Of a DNA stretch of 64,000 bases, positions 51,546 to 60,961 are shown piece by piece (the first letter of the stretch is position 1; each line of letters opens with the position of its first letter). Under the pieces are notes generated by a model. It did not search any database. It saw only the letters and a list, made by a program, of their open reading frames with translations, and was not told the DNA's origin. The translations under genes and the position numbers were made by a program. This stretch comes from Bdellovibrio bacteriovorus (GTDB lineage: Bacteria; Bdellovibrionota; Bdellovibrionia; Bdellovibrionales; Bdellovibrionaceae): contig NZ_CP020946.1 of NCBI RefSeq assembly GCF_002208115.1, positions 1,736,001-1,800,000 on the forward strand, in the 5' to 3' direction.

Positions 51546-52163
51546 ATGGCGAAAAAAGAAAAAATCGAGTTCCCGAAAATTGAATGGCGCGACTATTCAC
51601 CGACTCCGATCATTGGTGTGGATGAAGTGGGGCGTGGCTGTTTGGCGGGGCCGGTGTATGCGGCGGCTGTGATTTTCAAGTCCGATGCCCTGAATGATCT
51701 GGTGACTGATTCAAAACTTCTGTCCGAAAAACGCCGTGAAGAACTGGCGGATCTTATTTTAAAAGAGCACATTGTTGGTATCGGTTCTGCTTCCGTGGAA
51801 GAGATCGACGAAATCAACATTCTCAATGCCTCACTGCTGGCAATGAAGCGCGCGGTGGAAAAATTGGGAGTGAAGAAAGGCCACGTCCTGGTGGACGGCA
51901 ACAAAAAGATTCCGAATCTGAAGGGCTTTGAGCAAAGCACCATCGTGAAAGGTGACTTGCGAGTGGCGCCGATTTCGGCGGCATCGATTGTTGCGAAAGT
52001 GACCCGTGATCGTCTGATGAAAGATCTGGGGGCAATGTATCCGCTTTATGGATTCGAAGTGCACAAAGGCTATTCCACGCCAATTCACAAACAAAGCATC
52101 GTCGATCACGGCCCGTGCATCGCGCACCGCCGATCCTTCGCCGGCGTCAAAGAGTACGTTTAA
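51546..52163 (+). CDS. rnhB: Ribonuclease HII
   Basis: 205-residue endonuclease excising misincorporated ribonucleotides and RNA primers. Catalytic carboxylates: [15 protein letters not shown] (Asp and Glu), VDGNK (Asp) and a later Asp in [12 protein letters not shown]. The tail ends [12 protein letters not shown]. Start at the ATG with GAGG upstream; TTG at 51498 would add 16 residues. Its 3' end overlaps the yraN-type frame. Confidence 0.93.
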   Translation: MAKKEKIEFPKIEWRDYSPTPIIGVDEVGRGCLAGPVYAAAVIFKSDALNDLVTDSKLLSEKRREELADLILKEHIVGIGSASVEEIDEINILNASLLAMKRAVEKLGVKKGHVLVDGNKKIPNLKGFEQSTIVKGDLRVAPISAASIVAKVTRDRLMKDLGAMYPLYGFEVHKGYSTPIHKQSIVDHGPCIAHRRSFAGVKEYV

Positions 52164-52515
52164 TAATTCTCAGCGCCCGTCTTATTGGGCGCATGAACGG
52201 GGACTGCAGTCCGAGTCTCTGGTTATCAAACACTATCAGCTTAAAGGTTATCAATTGCTTGGACAGAGGGTGAGGACACCTTTTGCCGAGGTGGATCTGT
52301 TGTTTAAAACTTCCCGGCAGACATTGCTGATGGTGGAGGTGAAAACCACCAATCTTTCGGACTTTCAGCCTTTCCGTATCAGTAAAAAACAAAAAGCCCG
52401 TCTGGTGCGGGCGATGCTGTTTCTGGCTTCACGCTGGGACATCCCGGTGGAGGTTCACTGGGCCTTTGTCACGAAAGACGGGCAGATCACAGTCTTTGAA
52501 GATATCAATGATTGA
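52048..52515 (+). CDS. YraN/UPF0102-family protein (putative endonuclease-like)
   Basis: 155-residue frame; the family domain covers residues about 45-155. UPF0102 motifs are present: a short GLQSESL helix start, AEVDLLF and VEVKTT, the D-x(n)-E-x-K core of the Holliday-junction resolvase-like PD-(D/E)XK fold. The only canonical start codon upstream is the ATG at 52048, giving a 116-base overlap with rnhB and a 40-residue N-terminal extension rich in Ser/Ala. A non-standard start nearer 52160 is possible. Position after rnhB is conserved in many bacteria. Confidence 0.75.
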   Translation: MDSKCTKAIPRQFTNKASSITARASRTADPSPASKSTFNNSQRPSYWAHERGLQSESLVIKHYQLKGYQLLGQRVRTPFAEVDLLFKTSRQTLLMVEVKTTNLSDFQPFRISKKQKARLVRAMLFLASRWDIPVEVHWAFVTKDGQITVFEDIND

Positions 52516-52547
52516 CTGAAAACCCCGCTTTCAGGGGACAATGTCTT

Positions 52548-52886
52548 ATGAGAAAAATTCTGCCACTTCTGATTTTTGTTTTGCTTCAATCCCAGGCTGC
52601 TCAGGCGCAAAGTCTAAAACGTTTCCTGACCAGTTGTGCATGGGGAACATTGGGTGGAGCGGGGCTTGGGGTGGTTAGTCTGGCCGTTGAAGATAAACCC
52701 AGTCAAAGCTGGAACAATGTGGCCCGCGGGGCCTCGCTGGGGTTGTATGCGGGAATTGCTTATGGGATTTATTCCATGAACAAAGAACCAGAAATGTCCC
52801 AGCAACCGGACTTTGCCATCGCACCGACTTTTAAAAAAGGTCAGATCGACGGCGCTGAAGTGTTTGCCACGGTTTTGAGTTTTTAG
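52548..52886 (+). CDS. Small exported membrane-associated protein, unknown
   Basis: 112-residue exported protein: signal peptide ending at AQA (residue about 21), then a Gly-rich helical segment (WGTLGGAGLGVVSLAV, about 33-48) and a second hydrophobic stretch (LGLYAGIAYGIYSM), which resemble the glycine-zipper hairpins of outer membrane proteins. No family is recognised. The stop overlaps that of lptD in TTAG. Confidence 0.7.
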   Translation: MRKILPLLIFVLLQSQAAQAQSLKRFLTSCAWGTLGGAGLGVVSLAVEDKPSQSWNNVARGASLGLYAGIAYGIYSMNKEPEMSQQPDFAIAPTFKKGQIDGAEVFATVLSF

Positions 52887-55294
52887 AATCCGTATGAATC
52901 CAAAGCTTCCGGCGGCAGTGCCGGTTTTGGATTTCCGTCGAATGTGAATTCGAAATTCAATTTGAAATTCGTATCCCCACCGGTTACCTGATCGTGAATG
53001 AAGGTGATCATCATACAATCGCCCGGCGGCTTGAATTGCGCAATGTACGCCCAGGATTTCACCTGGTCACGCGTGGTGGATTCAGCCCAGTTGGCATCAT
53101 ACACGAACTTACCCATCAGGTTGATGAATCTGGAAGTAAAGCCCGCCGAGAAAGTATAATCTTCCTGGCGATCACTGGTATTCACGGCTTGTCCCGGAGA
53201 GATTTTATATTGACGGGTTAGCTGCACTTGGAAGAACTGCCCCATATCGTTCAGCAAGCGCACACGCGAAGACGCATTGGTCACGTTCTGATAGGGGAAG
53301 TAATTGAAGATGGAGTAAGTCTGAAAGCGATCCAGGCGCACATCCAGTGTGGCGGTCAGATCAGACCAGGGTTCTTTCACGCCGACTTTGTTTTCCTGGG
53401 TGCCGTCATAGGATTGTGCCAGTTTCAGATAGCCGACCTGGCGGTATTCAGGGCGTTCACCAATCCAGCGCTTTTCGGTGATTTTGTTGATCAGAGCCAA
53501 CGTCACCAGATTTCTGTCATAGACGCGATCGTAATAGTCAAACTGCACCCCATAGTCACTGGCGATATCAAGGTCTGTGATACTGTCACGAGCCGTATAG
53601 GGCGCATCGGAAATGGACCCGGTCCCGAAGAATGGATTGTCATCCTGAGAAACCCACGGCAGGCGCGTGTAGGTCACTTCCGGGATGATTTCGTGTTTAT
53701 AGCGGGTGGCCTTGGAGTTGACAGTGTCGCCATAGATGCGGCTCAGGTTTGTGCGTGCGCCGATTTCTGTGCGGATATAGCGACGTGCCAGATACTGGTC
53801 TTCGTCGATATTGAAGCCGTAGTGTGTTTCACGATAGCTGACTGCCGGAATCACATCCAGGCCATCGCCGAATTTGAGCGGGTAGTACAATGCCGGCATA
53901 AAATCCAGGCGCTGACCAGTGCGGATCTGATCCAGACCCGGATCGTAAGAGCCATCGTACACGCGGCGGCAGTTGGGATTGTCTTCCCAGCGCGGGTCGT
54001 TGCAGGTGTTTGTCGGGAAGCGAATTTTGCTTCCGTTAATAGTCTGCTCGGTCATGTCATCATAAGCCTGACCGGCGCGGGTGAAATTCACATAGGTCAG
54101 ATTCAATGAATAAATGAAATTGGTCTCGCCAATATTTTCCTGAGTTTGCGAAAAGCGCAGTTCCGGAATGCGGTGAACGGCGTCTTCGTTTCCTTCCTGC
54201 GGATTCCCGTGCAGCATGTTCACATAGTACGATGAATCCACACTGTAGTGCTGATCCAGAGTGTTCTTGGTGAAGGACATGCGGTTTTCCATCGCCGAGT
54301 CCCCGTGGTTCAGGGTCTCCGTCGGGAAGTCCTTCGGATATTGAAGGTCGCTGGCCAGATTTAATTGGGCACGGTGGATGATGCCATCGGGCATGTCATA
54401 GTAGTGATCATAACGCAGGAACCAGCGTTCCAGAGGGTCGCCTTTTTCCGTGGCCGGGCGGTACAGATTCAAACGATCATCCTGCGCGAACGCCTGGTCG
54501 AAGATCGTTCCGAAATTCATGGTTCCGCTGGAGGTCTCATTCAGCATGTAGCGATACTCAACCAAACCTTTAAGACCCCGCTTTGCGTAGTCTTTCACTT
54601 CGATGGTCGCATCGGTGCTGCGTGAAATCGCCCAGAAGTACGGTTGGGAAATCGCGAAGCCCCCTTTGTCGGAAACTTCAAAGGTCGGTGTCAGTAAACC
54701 GGATTGGCGATCACTCTTCAGCGGAACAATCAGATAAGGCATCCAGAAAACCGGAACGTGGCCAAAGCGCAGAACGGCATTTTTGATGTAAGCGTATCCA
54801 CCCAGTTCGGCGCGCACCGTTGTGCCGGAGAAACTCCACGAAGCCGGACAGTTGGTGCAGGCCGTGTAATCAGCAGAGCTGACGACGAATTCGGATTCGC
54901 CGGTTTTTTGCAAAACATCCCCCGAGAACATGATCGGGCCGGATTGCACTGAACCGTTATAGATCATGCCGGTGTTGTTTTCATAATCCAGGAACACCTG
55001 ATCACCGACGATGGTGTTTTTGGCATCCATGATTTCAACGTTGCCGTACAGCTCCACCTGGCGGGAGCGCAGGGAGGTGATGGCTTTGTCAGCTTTGATG
55101 TGCTGGCCTTTGTAGACGATCTGGATATTGCCTTCCAGCTCGACGATTTCTTTTTCGGTATCGCGGTACATGCTGTCGGCATTGATCAGCATATCATGGA
55201 TCTTCGCCATGGGTTCTGCACCCAGGGCAAAAGAAGATGACATCACTGTCACCAGTAAAAATGAAATCAAGACGATCCAGCTTCGAAGCACCAA
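52883..55294 (-). CDS. lptD: LPS-assembly protein LptD
   Basis: 803-residue outer-membrane protein that inserts LPS into the outer leaflet. Signal peptide (about 1-26), N-terminal LptA-like jelly roll (about 27-170, ITSLRSRQVELYGNVEIMDAK), a CTNC pair (about 150) comparable to the disulphide-forming Cys of LptD, then a large C-terminal beta-barrel with alternating aromatic strands. Slightly longer than E. coli LptD (784). Single gene, divergent from the STAS gene. A predator that keeps its own LPS needs this. Confidence 0.9.
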   Translation of the reverse strand: MVLRSWIVLISFLLVTVMSSSFALGAEPMAKIHDMLINADSMYRDTEKEIVELEGNIQIVYKGQHIKADKAITSLRSRQVELYGNVEIMDAKNTIVGDQVFLDYENNTGMIYNGSVQSGPIMFSGDVLQKTGESEFVVSSADYTACTNCPASWSFSGTTVRAELGGYAYIKNAVLRFGHVPVFWMPYLIVPLKSDRQSGLLTPTFEVSDKGGFAISQPYFWAISRSTDATIEVKDYAKRGLKGLVEYRYMLNETSSGTMNFGTIFDQAFAQDDRLNLYRPATEKGDPLERWFLRYDHYYDMPDGIIHRAQLNLASDLQYPKDFPTETLNHGDSAMENRMSFTKNTLDQHYSVDSSYYVNMLHGNPQEGNEDAVHRIPELRFSQTQENIGETNFIYSLNLTYVNFTRAGQAYDDMTEQTINGSKIRFPTNTCNDPRWEDNPNCRRVYDGSYDPGLDQIRTGQRLDFMPALYYPLKFGDGLDVIPAVSYRETHYGFNIDEDQYLARRYIRTEIGARTNLSRIYGDTVNSKATRYKHEIIPEVTYTRLPWVSQDDNPFFGTGSISDAPYTARDSITDLDIASDYGVQFDYYDRVYDRNLVTLALINKITEKRWIGERPEYRQVGYLKLAQSYDGTQENKVGVKEPWSDLTATLDVRLDRFQTYSIFNYFPYQNVTNASSRVRLLNDMGQFFQVQLTRQYKISPGQAVNTSDRQEDYTFSAGFTSRFINLMGKFVYDANWAESTTRDQVKSWAYIAQFKPPGDCMMITFIHDQVTGGDTNFKLNFEFTFDGNPKPALPPEALDSYGF

Positions 55295-55415
55295 AGTATT
55301 CTAGGGATGGTTTAGGGCCTTTGTCGAGGTGAAACTGGTCTCTTTTTGGACTCAAAATGTCATAGATTTTGGCCGTTAAGATAGAACACTTAACTTAGGT
55401 TGATGAGGTCTTAAC

Positions 55416-55742
55416 ATGGAAGTCAAACTCGTGCTCGATGGTGACATCACCGTTGTGTCTTTGAGCGGTCGCATTGAAATCGAAAAAACTCAGTCCTTTA
55501 AAAAAGCCTGCCTGCAGAATTTTTCCGACCGCAAAGTCGTATTTTGCATGAAAAACCTGCATTTTGTCGGTTCTTCCGGGATCCAGTCTTTCTTTGGTGT
55601 TTTGAATGAATTGAATGCGGGGAGCCGCATGAATGTGAAGATCGCGGGTTTGACCCCGGACTTCCAGCGCCTATTCTCATTCTCTGAGTGTGCCAGCCTG
55701 GAAGTGCACGAAAGTATCGAAGGGGCCCTGCAAAGCTTTTAA
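55416..55742 (+). CDS. STAS-domain anti-anti-sigma-factor-like protein
   Basis: 108-residue STAS domain: VVSLSGRIEIEKTQSF, VVFCMKNLHFVGSSGIQSFFGVL (phosphorylatable Ser in GSSG) and VHESIEGAL. STAS proteins of this kind bind anti-sigma kinases (SpoIIAA-like). No kinase is next to it, so the partner is elsewhere. Its stop overlaps that of a coiled-coil protein in TTAA. Confidence 0.87.
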   Translation: MEVKLVLDGDITVVSLSGRIEIEKTQSFKKACLQNFSDRKVVFCMKNLHFVGSSGIQSFFGVLNELNAGSRMNVKIAGLTPDFQRLFSFSECASLEVHESIEGALQSF

Positions 55743-56872
55743 GCTGTGGGCCCGTCCTGTTTACGCAATTCATTAAGTTTCTGACTTAGCTCAAGGTTCA
55801 AACGCTCCAAAGCGGCGGCTGCAACCTTGAGTTTTTCGTTTTCCTCGTTCTTGGCAGTCCACATGTATCTGAGGCTTTCCAGTTGCTCCTGGGCCTGATA
55901 GTGGTCTTTTTCAAGTCTTTGGATCTTTTCCTGATCTTCCACCACGCGAATCTGCAAATCGGCATGCTCCACACCCAGTTTTTGGTTCTGGCGGGTCAGC
56001 TCGCTGATGCGCTCCTGCTGGCGGGAGATTTCCTGTTCGTAGCGGTCTTTCAGCTCCTCTTTGCTGCGGCGAAGAGTCACTACTTCGTTTTCCAGCGTGT
56101 CCTGACGTTCCAGGGCGCTGTGCAGCTTTATGGATTTCACTTCAAGTTCTTCTTGAATCTGATGTAGCTGTGCGACTTCCCTGGTCAGGCGCTCGATTTG
56201 CTCTTCATAGAAGTGAACCATTTCTTGAGCTTTTTTCTCGGAGGCTTCCACTTGATAGCGGGAGTTCTTGGTCACCTCGATGATTTGGTGACGCAGATCG
56301 CGCAGTTGGGCCTCTTTATGGCTGGCGGACTGCTCCAGCTCCTGCAGGCGCAAGTCCTGGGTGCGGGAGTACTCTTTCAGCTCAGAGATATAAGGTTTAA
56401 CCTGGGTTTTGATGCGCTCGTGGTACTTTTCATGGCGAGCCAGTTCGGTGGCCATGTTTTGTGTTTTTTCAGTCAGCGCGCGCAGCTTTTCAGCCTGGAT
56501 TTCTTTTTCTCTTTCCAGTTGATCGACTTTTTGTCTCCACAGATTGTCTTTTTCTTTCCAGACCAGAATTTGATCGGTCACAGAAGATTGGGAAAGACGG
56601 GCTTTGTTGGCCTCTTCGCTGAATTTCTGATTTTCTGTTTCCAGCAAAGAAAGACGGCGCAAAGTCACCTTCAGGCGGGCCATCAGGTCTTCGTTTTGTG
56701 AAATCAGATTTTCAACAGTGGAGGACTTCAGGATCTCTTTTGGGAGATGGCTGAAATCGTTCTGGCGGGGCAGCTCATCAGGCAATGGGATATTGCCCAC
56801 CGGTTGGGATTCCCGAGGTGAATCAAAATCTAAATGTCCAAGTTTCGCGGTCTGGAAAGATTCGGTTTCCAT
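55739..56872 (-). CDS. Long coiled-coil protein
   Basis: 377-residue soluble protein. After a 60-residue N-terminal part (with EILKSSTVENLISQNEDL) the rest (about 65-370) is a continuous heptad-rich coiled coil, high in Glu, Gln, Lys and Leu. No membrane helix or catalytic motif. It may be a scaffold or cytoskeletal element; no specific family is recognised. Single gene. Confidence 0.75.
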   Translation of the reverse strand: METESFQTAKLGHLDFDSPRESQPVGNIPLPDELPRQNDFSHLPKEILKSSTVENLISQNEDLMARLKVTLRRLSLLETENQKFSEEANKARLSQSSVTDQILVWKEKDNLWRQKVDQLEREKEIQAEKLRALTEKTQNMATELARHEKYHERIKTQVKPYISELKEYSRTQDLRLQELEQSASHKEAQLRDLRHQIIEVTKNSRYQVEASEKKAQEMVHFYEEQIERLTREVAQLHQIQEELEVKSIKLHSALERQDTLENEVVTLRRSKEELKDRYEQEISRQQERISELTRQNQKLGVEHADLQIRVVEDQEKIQRLEKDHYQAQEQLESLRYMWTAKNEENEKLKVAAAALERLNLELSQKLNELRKQDGPTA

Positions 56873-57013
56873 AGCCCTCCTCCATGAAGTCTAGGTCGCC
56901 CTAAGTCCATGTTCTCAGGATGAGACATAATTAGTCAAACCAAGGTACTAAGACTGGACCTAGGTAATAAGAAAAGACCTTAATATCGCCGCCAAACAGC
57001 CGAAAAGATACTC

Positions 57014-57604
57014 ATGTCAGTACCCGCATTAAAAGACGCCGCAAACGCTGCGGATCCAGCTAAAAAAAGGGAAGAAGGCGCTTTCTTCGATATGAATGTC
57101 GACAAGTCGGATCTGGGTCGGCCGGAGTCGCTGCGCTATAACATTCTGACATGGGTTCTGGATGAGCGTTATGATCGCGCCATCGAAGAGCTGAAAGACT
57201 TTTTGGAAAAACCCTCCGAGTACCCGAACTTTCAGGATAAAGTCACTCGATACATCAATCATTCCATCGACTTGATCTATGCAATTAAAGCCAAAAGAAG
57301 CTTTCCGGGGATCAACTCCCTGACGCGCGCCAAGCAGCAGGAGCTTCGCGAGAAATTCAAAGAGCACTTCCGCGAACTTCAGTATGTTTTGAAAATCGTT
57401 GAAAAAGTTCAGGGCGATTTGCGTATTCAGGATGTTCGTTCCACCATTTATGTGGTGAAGGCGGCGTGGTTTGCATCCTTGGCAATTATTGTCCTGGCGT
57501 TCTGGCTGGATATCGTCAACGGCCTGGCAAAGACCAGTGTTGTGGTGTTTGACGACGGCTTCGGGAAGCTCGCCAACATACTGGCCGAAATGATCGGATT
57601 CTAA
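57014..57604 (+). CDS. C-tail membrane protein, unknown
   Basis: 196-residue protein with a mostly helical charged soluble part (about 1-150, with YINHSIDLIYAIKAKR) and one hydrophobic segment (about 158-177, AAWFASLAIIVLAFWL) near the end, followed by 20 residues. The inverse arrangement of most anchors makes it a tail-anchored protein. Not recognised. A terminator follows. Confidence 0.7.
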   Translation: MSVPALKDAANAADPAKKREEGAFFDMNVDKSDLGRPESLRYNILTWVLDERYDRAIEELKDFLEKPSEYPNFQDKVTRYINHSIDLIYAIKAKRSFPGINSLTRAKQQELREKFKEHFRELQYVLKIVEKVQGDLRIQDVRSTIYVVKAAWFASLAIIVLAFWLDIVNGLAKTSVVVFDDGFGKLANILAEMIGF

Positions 57605-57609
57605 AAGAA

Positions 57610-57634
57610 AACGGCCTCTTGGAGGCCGTTTCTC
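57610..57634. terminator. Terminator hairpin between convergent genes
   Basis: CGGCCTC-TTG-GAGGCCG, with AAAA before and TTTCT after. It serves the tail-anchored protein gene (plus) and the VKOR-DsbA gene (minus). Confidence 0.8.
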
Positions 57635-57637
57635 ATC

Positions 57638-58846
57638 TTACTTTTTCAATGTTTTATAAGCAGCTTCAAGGACCGGGATCAGCTGACCGCCGTCCAGCAG
57701 TTTGCCATTCACAAAGATCGCCGGTGTTCCGCGGATCTGCGCCACTTCGCCTTCTTTGGCCGTGTTGCGCACGATTTCCGGGATCTCGGTGCCTTTCACG
57801 CAGGTTTTCAGTTCTTCCAACTGGATGCCAGTCGCTGTCGCGATAGATTCAAGGTTCTTGTCCAGGTTCATCATGCGCGTGATTTCTTCCTGATTCTCGA
57901 AGATATAGTCGTGCGCCACCCAGCCTTTTTGTGCGATTTTTTCAGAGCACAAAGTCGCAAAGGCCAGACCGCAAGAGATGCCATCGCCGCCGCCGTTTTT
58001 CATGGCTTCATTGCACGTGCCATCCAAAGGGAATGGTTTGTAGATCAAGCGCACATCCGGGTGGTTTTTGGTGAAGTTGTGCAAAGGAGCGGCTGCATGC
58101 TTGCAATGACCGCAGCGGAAGTCAGCAAACTCCACGATGGTCATCACGGGTTCGTCAGTTCCTTTTTGCATGCTCAGACCCTTTGTCAGGTCAAAGTTCT
58201 GCTGGGGAGCCACTTGCCAGTAAGCCACTTTTTCTTTGGCCATCTTTTCAACATCGGAAAGACCATGGCTTTCCAGATACATAATATTTGCAAGGAATGC
58301 AAAAGCCGGAATCGCCAAAAGGAAGCCGGCAACCCAGCGTTCGGAGGTGAAGATGTCTTTGATGTCATTGCTGATATTTTCAGCAGACACATCTTCAGCC
58401 CCCATCCAGGTAAAGATGAAGCCGATGATTGAAAGAACGTAAGCCGTGATGCAGAAGATGCAAAGATTGCTCATCGCCGTGACAGAGATCACCGCCATCA
58501 CAACGGAAGCCAGCACCGTCACCCCGGAAAGCAACAAAGCGTAGCGGGAGGTGCGATCCGGATCCTGAACAAGATTGAAGCGGCTGACGCCCAGGAAATA
58601 CAGCAGAACCAGATTGGTCATCACGCCCCAAAGAGCGATTGGCACACCCAGGAAAGCAGAGAATCTGCTGGCGGTCACAGCGTCACAGTTCAGCACTTCG
58701 TTGATATTGCACATGGAATCGCCGGCAGACAGGCCGAACTTGATGTCATAATAGTGCAGGGTCAAATAGATATGAACGCCCACGCCGATCAGGGTGGCAA
58801 TCATGGCGAAAAGCAGGAACTTGGATTTGCTGACTGTGTTTTTCAT
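57638..58846 (-). CDS. VKOR-DsbA fusion (disulphide-bond formation)
   Basis: 402-residue inner-membrane protein that should oxidise periplasmic thiols. N-terminal VKOR domain (about 10-165, four to five helices) with loop Cys46/Cys54 and active-site CIFC at the quinone side. A fifth helix (about 185-205) leads to a periplasmic DsbA-like thioredoxin domain (about 240-400) with CGHC and the cis-Pro in IRGTPAIFVNG. So the oxidase and its re-oxidising quinone reductase are fused, replacing separate DsbA/DsbB. The several Cys-rich secreted proteins in this window are plausible clients. Start ATG with weak GGGG site. Confidence 0.92.
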   Translation of the reverse strand: MKNTVSKSKFLLFAMIATLIGVGVHIYLTLHYYDIKFGLSAGDSMCNINEVLNCDAVTASRFSAFLGVPIALWGVMTNLVLLYFLGVSRFNLVQDPDRTSRYALLLSGVTVLASVVMAVISVTAMSNLCIFCITAYVLSIIGFIFTWMGAEDVSAENISNDIKDIFTSERWVAGFLLAIPAFAFLANIMYLESHGLSDVEKMAKEKVAYWQVAPQQNFDLTKGLSMQKGTDEPVMTIVEFADFRCGHCKHAAAPLHNFTKNHPDVRLIYKPFPLDGTCNEAMKNGGGDGISCGLAFATLCSEKIAQKGWVAHDYIFENQEEITRMMNLDKNLESIATATGIQLEELKTCVKGTEIPEIVRNTAKEGEVAQIRGTPAIFVNGKLLDGGQLIPVLEAAYKTLKK

Positions 58847-58928
58847 GACCCCATTGAATCTTAGAATCGTGTTTGAAATCAATCGAAATTATGTAAAAAT
58901 ACTTCGGAATGCTCTCAAGGAAGACAGC

Positions 58929-60560
58929 TTGAACGACCTACAAAAATGGATACGTATTCGCAAAGACCTGTATCTGCAGATGGAAAAGCAGGTGCGGCAT
59001 CGACTGGGCCGGGACACGCCCGAATTGATGCGCTATCAAAAGGTCTATGAAAAGGAGTTCGCCAAGAAATGGACGGCCTCCACCAAGGAAGCTCTGTGGG
59101 AGCAGATGAGCCATTCCCAGGTCGTTATGGTCGGGGACTTCCACGCCCTTCATCAGTCGCAAAAGGCCCAGGCGCGCATCCTTCGTCATATCCCCAAAGA
59201 CCGCAAAACCATTCTGGCGGTGGAGTTTCTCGAGGCCGCAGATCAGGAAAAAATCGACCGCTTTATGTCGGGGAAGATGTCCGAGCGTGATTTTCTTAAG
59301 TCAGTGCAATGGCAGACCAAGTGGGGATTCCCATGGGAATACTATCGTCCGCTGTTGCGCTGGGCGCAAAAAAACAAGGTGGCGGTCCGCGGAATCAATC
59401 GCAGTTATAAAAAACGCAATGCCACCACTTTAAAGTCCCGGGATGTCTTTGCGGGCAAAAAAATTGCGGAACTGGTGAAAGCTCACCCTGATCATTTGGT
59501 TTTCGTTATTTATGGGGATTTACATCTGGCTGCGGATCATATCCCTGCCGAGATCGTGCGTATTTTGGGGGCGCCGTTTGCCAAGCGTATTTTGCGTATT
59601 TTCCAGAACTCCGAGAAAATCTATTTCCAGTTGCTGAACCGGGAGCTTGAATCCACTACGGACCTGGTACGTCTTTCTCAGAATATTTTTTGTCTGATGA
59701 GTGTTCCGCCGTGGGTGAAGTGGCAAAACTATTTGATGTATCTGGAGCAGACCTATGATCTGGGACTGCACGACGACGAAGAAGATGATGATGAGGATCT
59801 GCTGGACTATACGGATCACGTCGGCCGTTACGTGAAGATCATTTCAGAAGAGCTGGGGTTGACGGTTTCAACTTCAAACTTGTCTGTCTACACGGCCCGT
59901 GACAGTTCTTTCTGGAGTCAGGTGCGTGAGCATTATGACCCCAAAAAATTGCGCTGGATCGAAATGATGATTGCCGATGAAAACTCCTTCTATCTGCCGG
60001 AAATCAGTGCGGCCTATCTGGCGCGGGGAACGGTGAATCACGCGGCCTCTCTGGCAATGCATTTTGTGCATGCTCAAGTCAGCGGTGAAAAACAGATCCC
60101 GATGGATGTTCCCAGTGATTTTCTGCGTCTGATTTGGAAAGAGGCCGTGGCCTATTTTGGCTCTAAAATCATCAACCACAAACGCAAGACTGACACAATT
60201 GCAGACATCAAGGCCAGCCTGGCGGCTCGTGGTCCGTCGGATTTGGGGAAAGAGGCCTTGCAGTTGGCGCTTGCGCAGAAGATGCATGAGCTGATGGTCA
60301 TCACCGGAGTTCCTGGCCATCGCCTGCAGGCGCGTCCGCGTAAAAAGTGGAGCTATGTTCTGGCAGCATCTTTGTTGGGTGGGATGATGGGGGAGCGCCT
60401 GTTCGGCGGATATCAAAAAAAGCTGATTAAGGCTGCCACTTTGGCCACCTTCCTGAAAAAGCCATTAGGAAATCCGCATTTTGATGTGGTTTACTATGAA
60501 GCGCTGGAGGTGATTGAATCCCTGCCGGCACCATTCCTGAGCAAAAAGGAAAAGTTATGA
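58929..60560 (+). CDS. Large ChaN/Tiki-clan protein, cytoplasmic form
   Basis: 543-residue protein. Residues about 55-260 match the ChaN haem-binding-uptake/Tiki-EreA clan: VVMVGDFHALHQSQKA, ILAVEFLEAADQEKI, and VFVIYGDLHLAADHIP. Unlike ChaN (a lipoprotein of about 290 residues) it has no signal peptide and carries an extra 280 residues: an acidic linker (LHDDEEDDDEDLLDY, about 278-292) and a helical C-terminal domain with a basic end. Start TTG at 58929 has AAGGA upstream; a GTG at 58869 is an alternative. It overlaps the GYF_2 gene by ATGA. Function unknown; possibly a metal-dependent hydrolase. Confidence 0.78.
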   Translation: MNDLQKWIRIRKDLYLQMEKQVRHRLGRDTPELMRYQKVYEKEFAKKWTASTKEALWEQMSHSQVVMVGDFHALHQSQKAQARILRHIPKDRKTILAVEFLEAADQEKIDRFMSGKMSERDFLKSVQWQTKWGFPWEYYRPLLRWAQKNKVAVRGINRSYKKRNATTLKSRDVFAGKKIAELVKAHPDHLVFVIYGDLHLAADHIPAEIVRILGAPFAKRILRIFQNSEKIYFQLLNRELESTTDLVRLSQNIFCLMSVPPWVKWQNYLMYLEQTYDLGLHDDEEDDDEDLLDYTDHVGRYVKIISEELGLTVSTSNLSVYTARDSSFWSQVREHYDPKKLRWIEMMIADENSFYLPEISAAYLARGTVNHAASLAMHFVHAQVSGEKQIPMDVPSDFLRLIWKEAVAYFGSKIINHKRKTDTIADIKASLAARGPSDLGKEALQLALAQKMHELMVITGVPGHRLQARPRKKWSYVLAASLLGGMMGERLFGGYQKKLIKAATLATFLKKPLGNPHFDVVYYEALEVIESLPAPFLSKKEKL

Positions 60561-60961
60561 AAAATGACCGTTGGTACTACAATAAAAATTTGAAACCCCA
60601 GGGCCCTGTCGGTTTTGAAGAGATCCGTCAGCTCATACTTAAAGGTGACATCGGTCCTCACGATTTGATTTCCTGTGATTCTGACGGAAGTTGGAAATCT
60701 GCCTGGGAGTGGGGGTTTGATCGCAGTTTATTCCCGGCCACACAAGGTTATGTCCAGGGGATGGATATCGCGGCTGATGATAAAGAGTGGGTGCTGCTGG
60801 TGGCATCTGATGATGGCAAAGCTTTGGTTCAGGAAGGACCCTATTCTGTCCGTGAAGTTCAGGAGTCTTTGCGCAGTCAGCGCGTCAGTGCTCAAAATTA
60901 CATTTGGAAGTCCGGCATGAGCGGATGGTCGCGAATTTTAGATCGGCCCGAATTTAATTAA
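60557..60961 (+). CDS. GYF_2-domain protein (two copies)
   Basis: 134-residue soluble protein made of two GYF_2 (DUF4339) units: WYYNKNLKPQGPVGFEEIRQL (about 6-50) and a second with EGPYSVREVQESLRSQ and WKSGMSGWSRI. GYF_2 domains are thought to bind short peptides. It is translationally coupled to the ChaN-like gene (ATGA) and probably its partner. It overlaps the convergent HU gene by eight bases. Confidence 0.85.
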   Translation: MKNDRWYYNKNLKPQGPVGFEEIRQLILKGDIGPHDLISCDSDGSWKSAWEWGFDRSLFPATQGYVQGMDIAADDKEWVLLVASDDGKALVQEGPYSVREVQESLRSQRVSAQNYIWKSGMSGWSRILDRPEFN

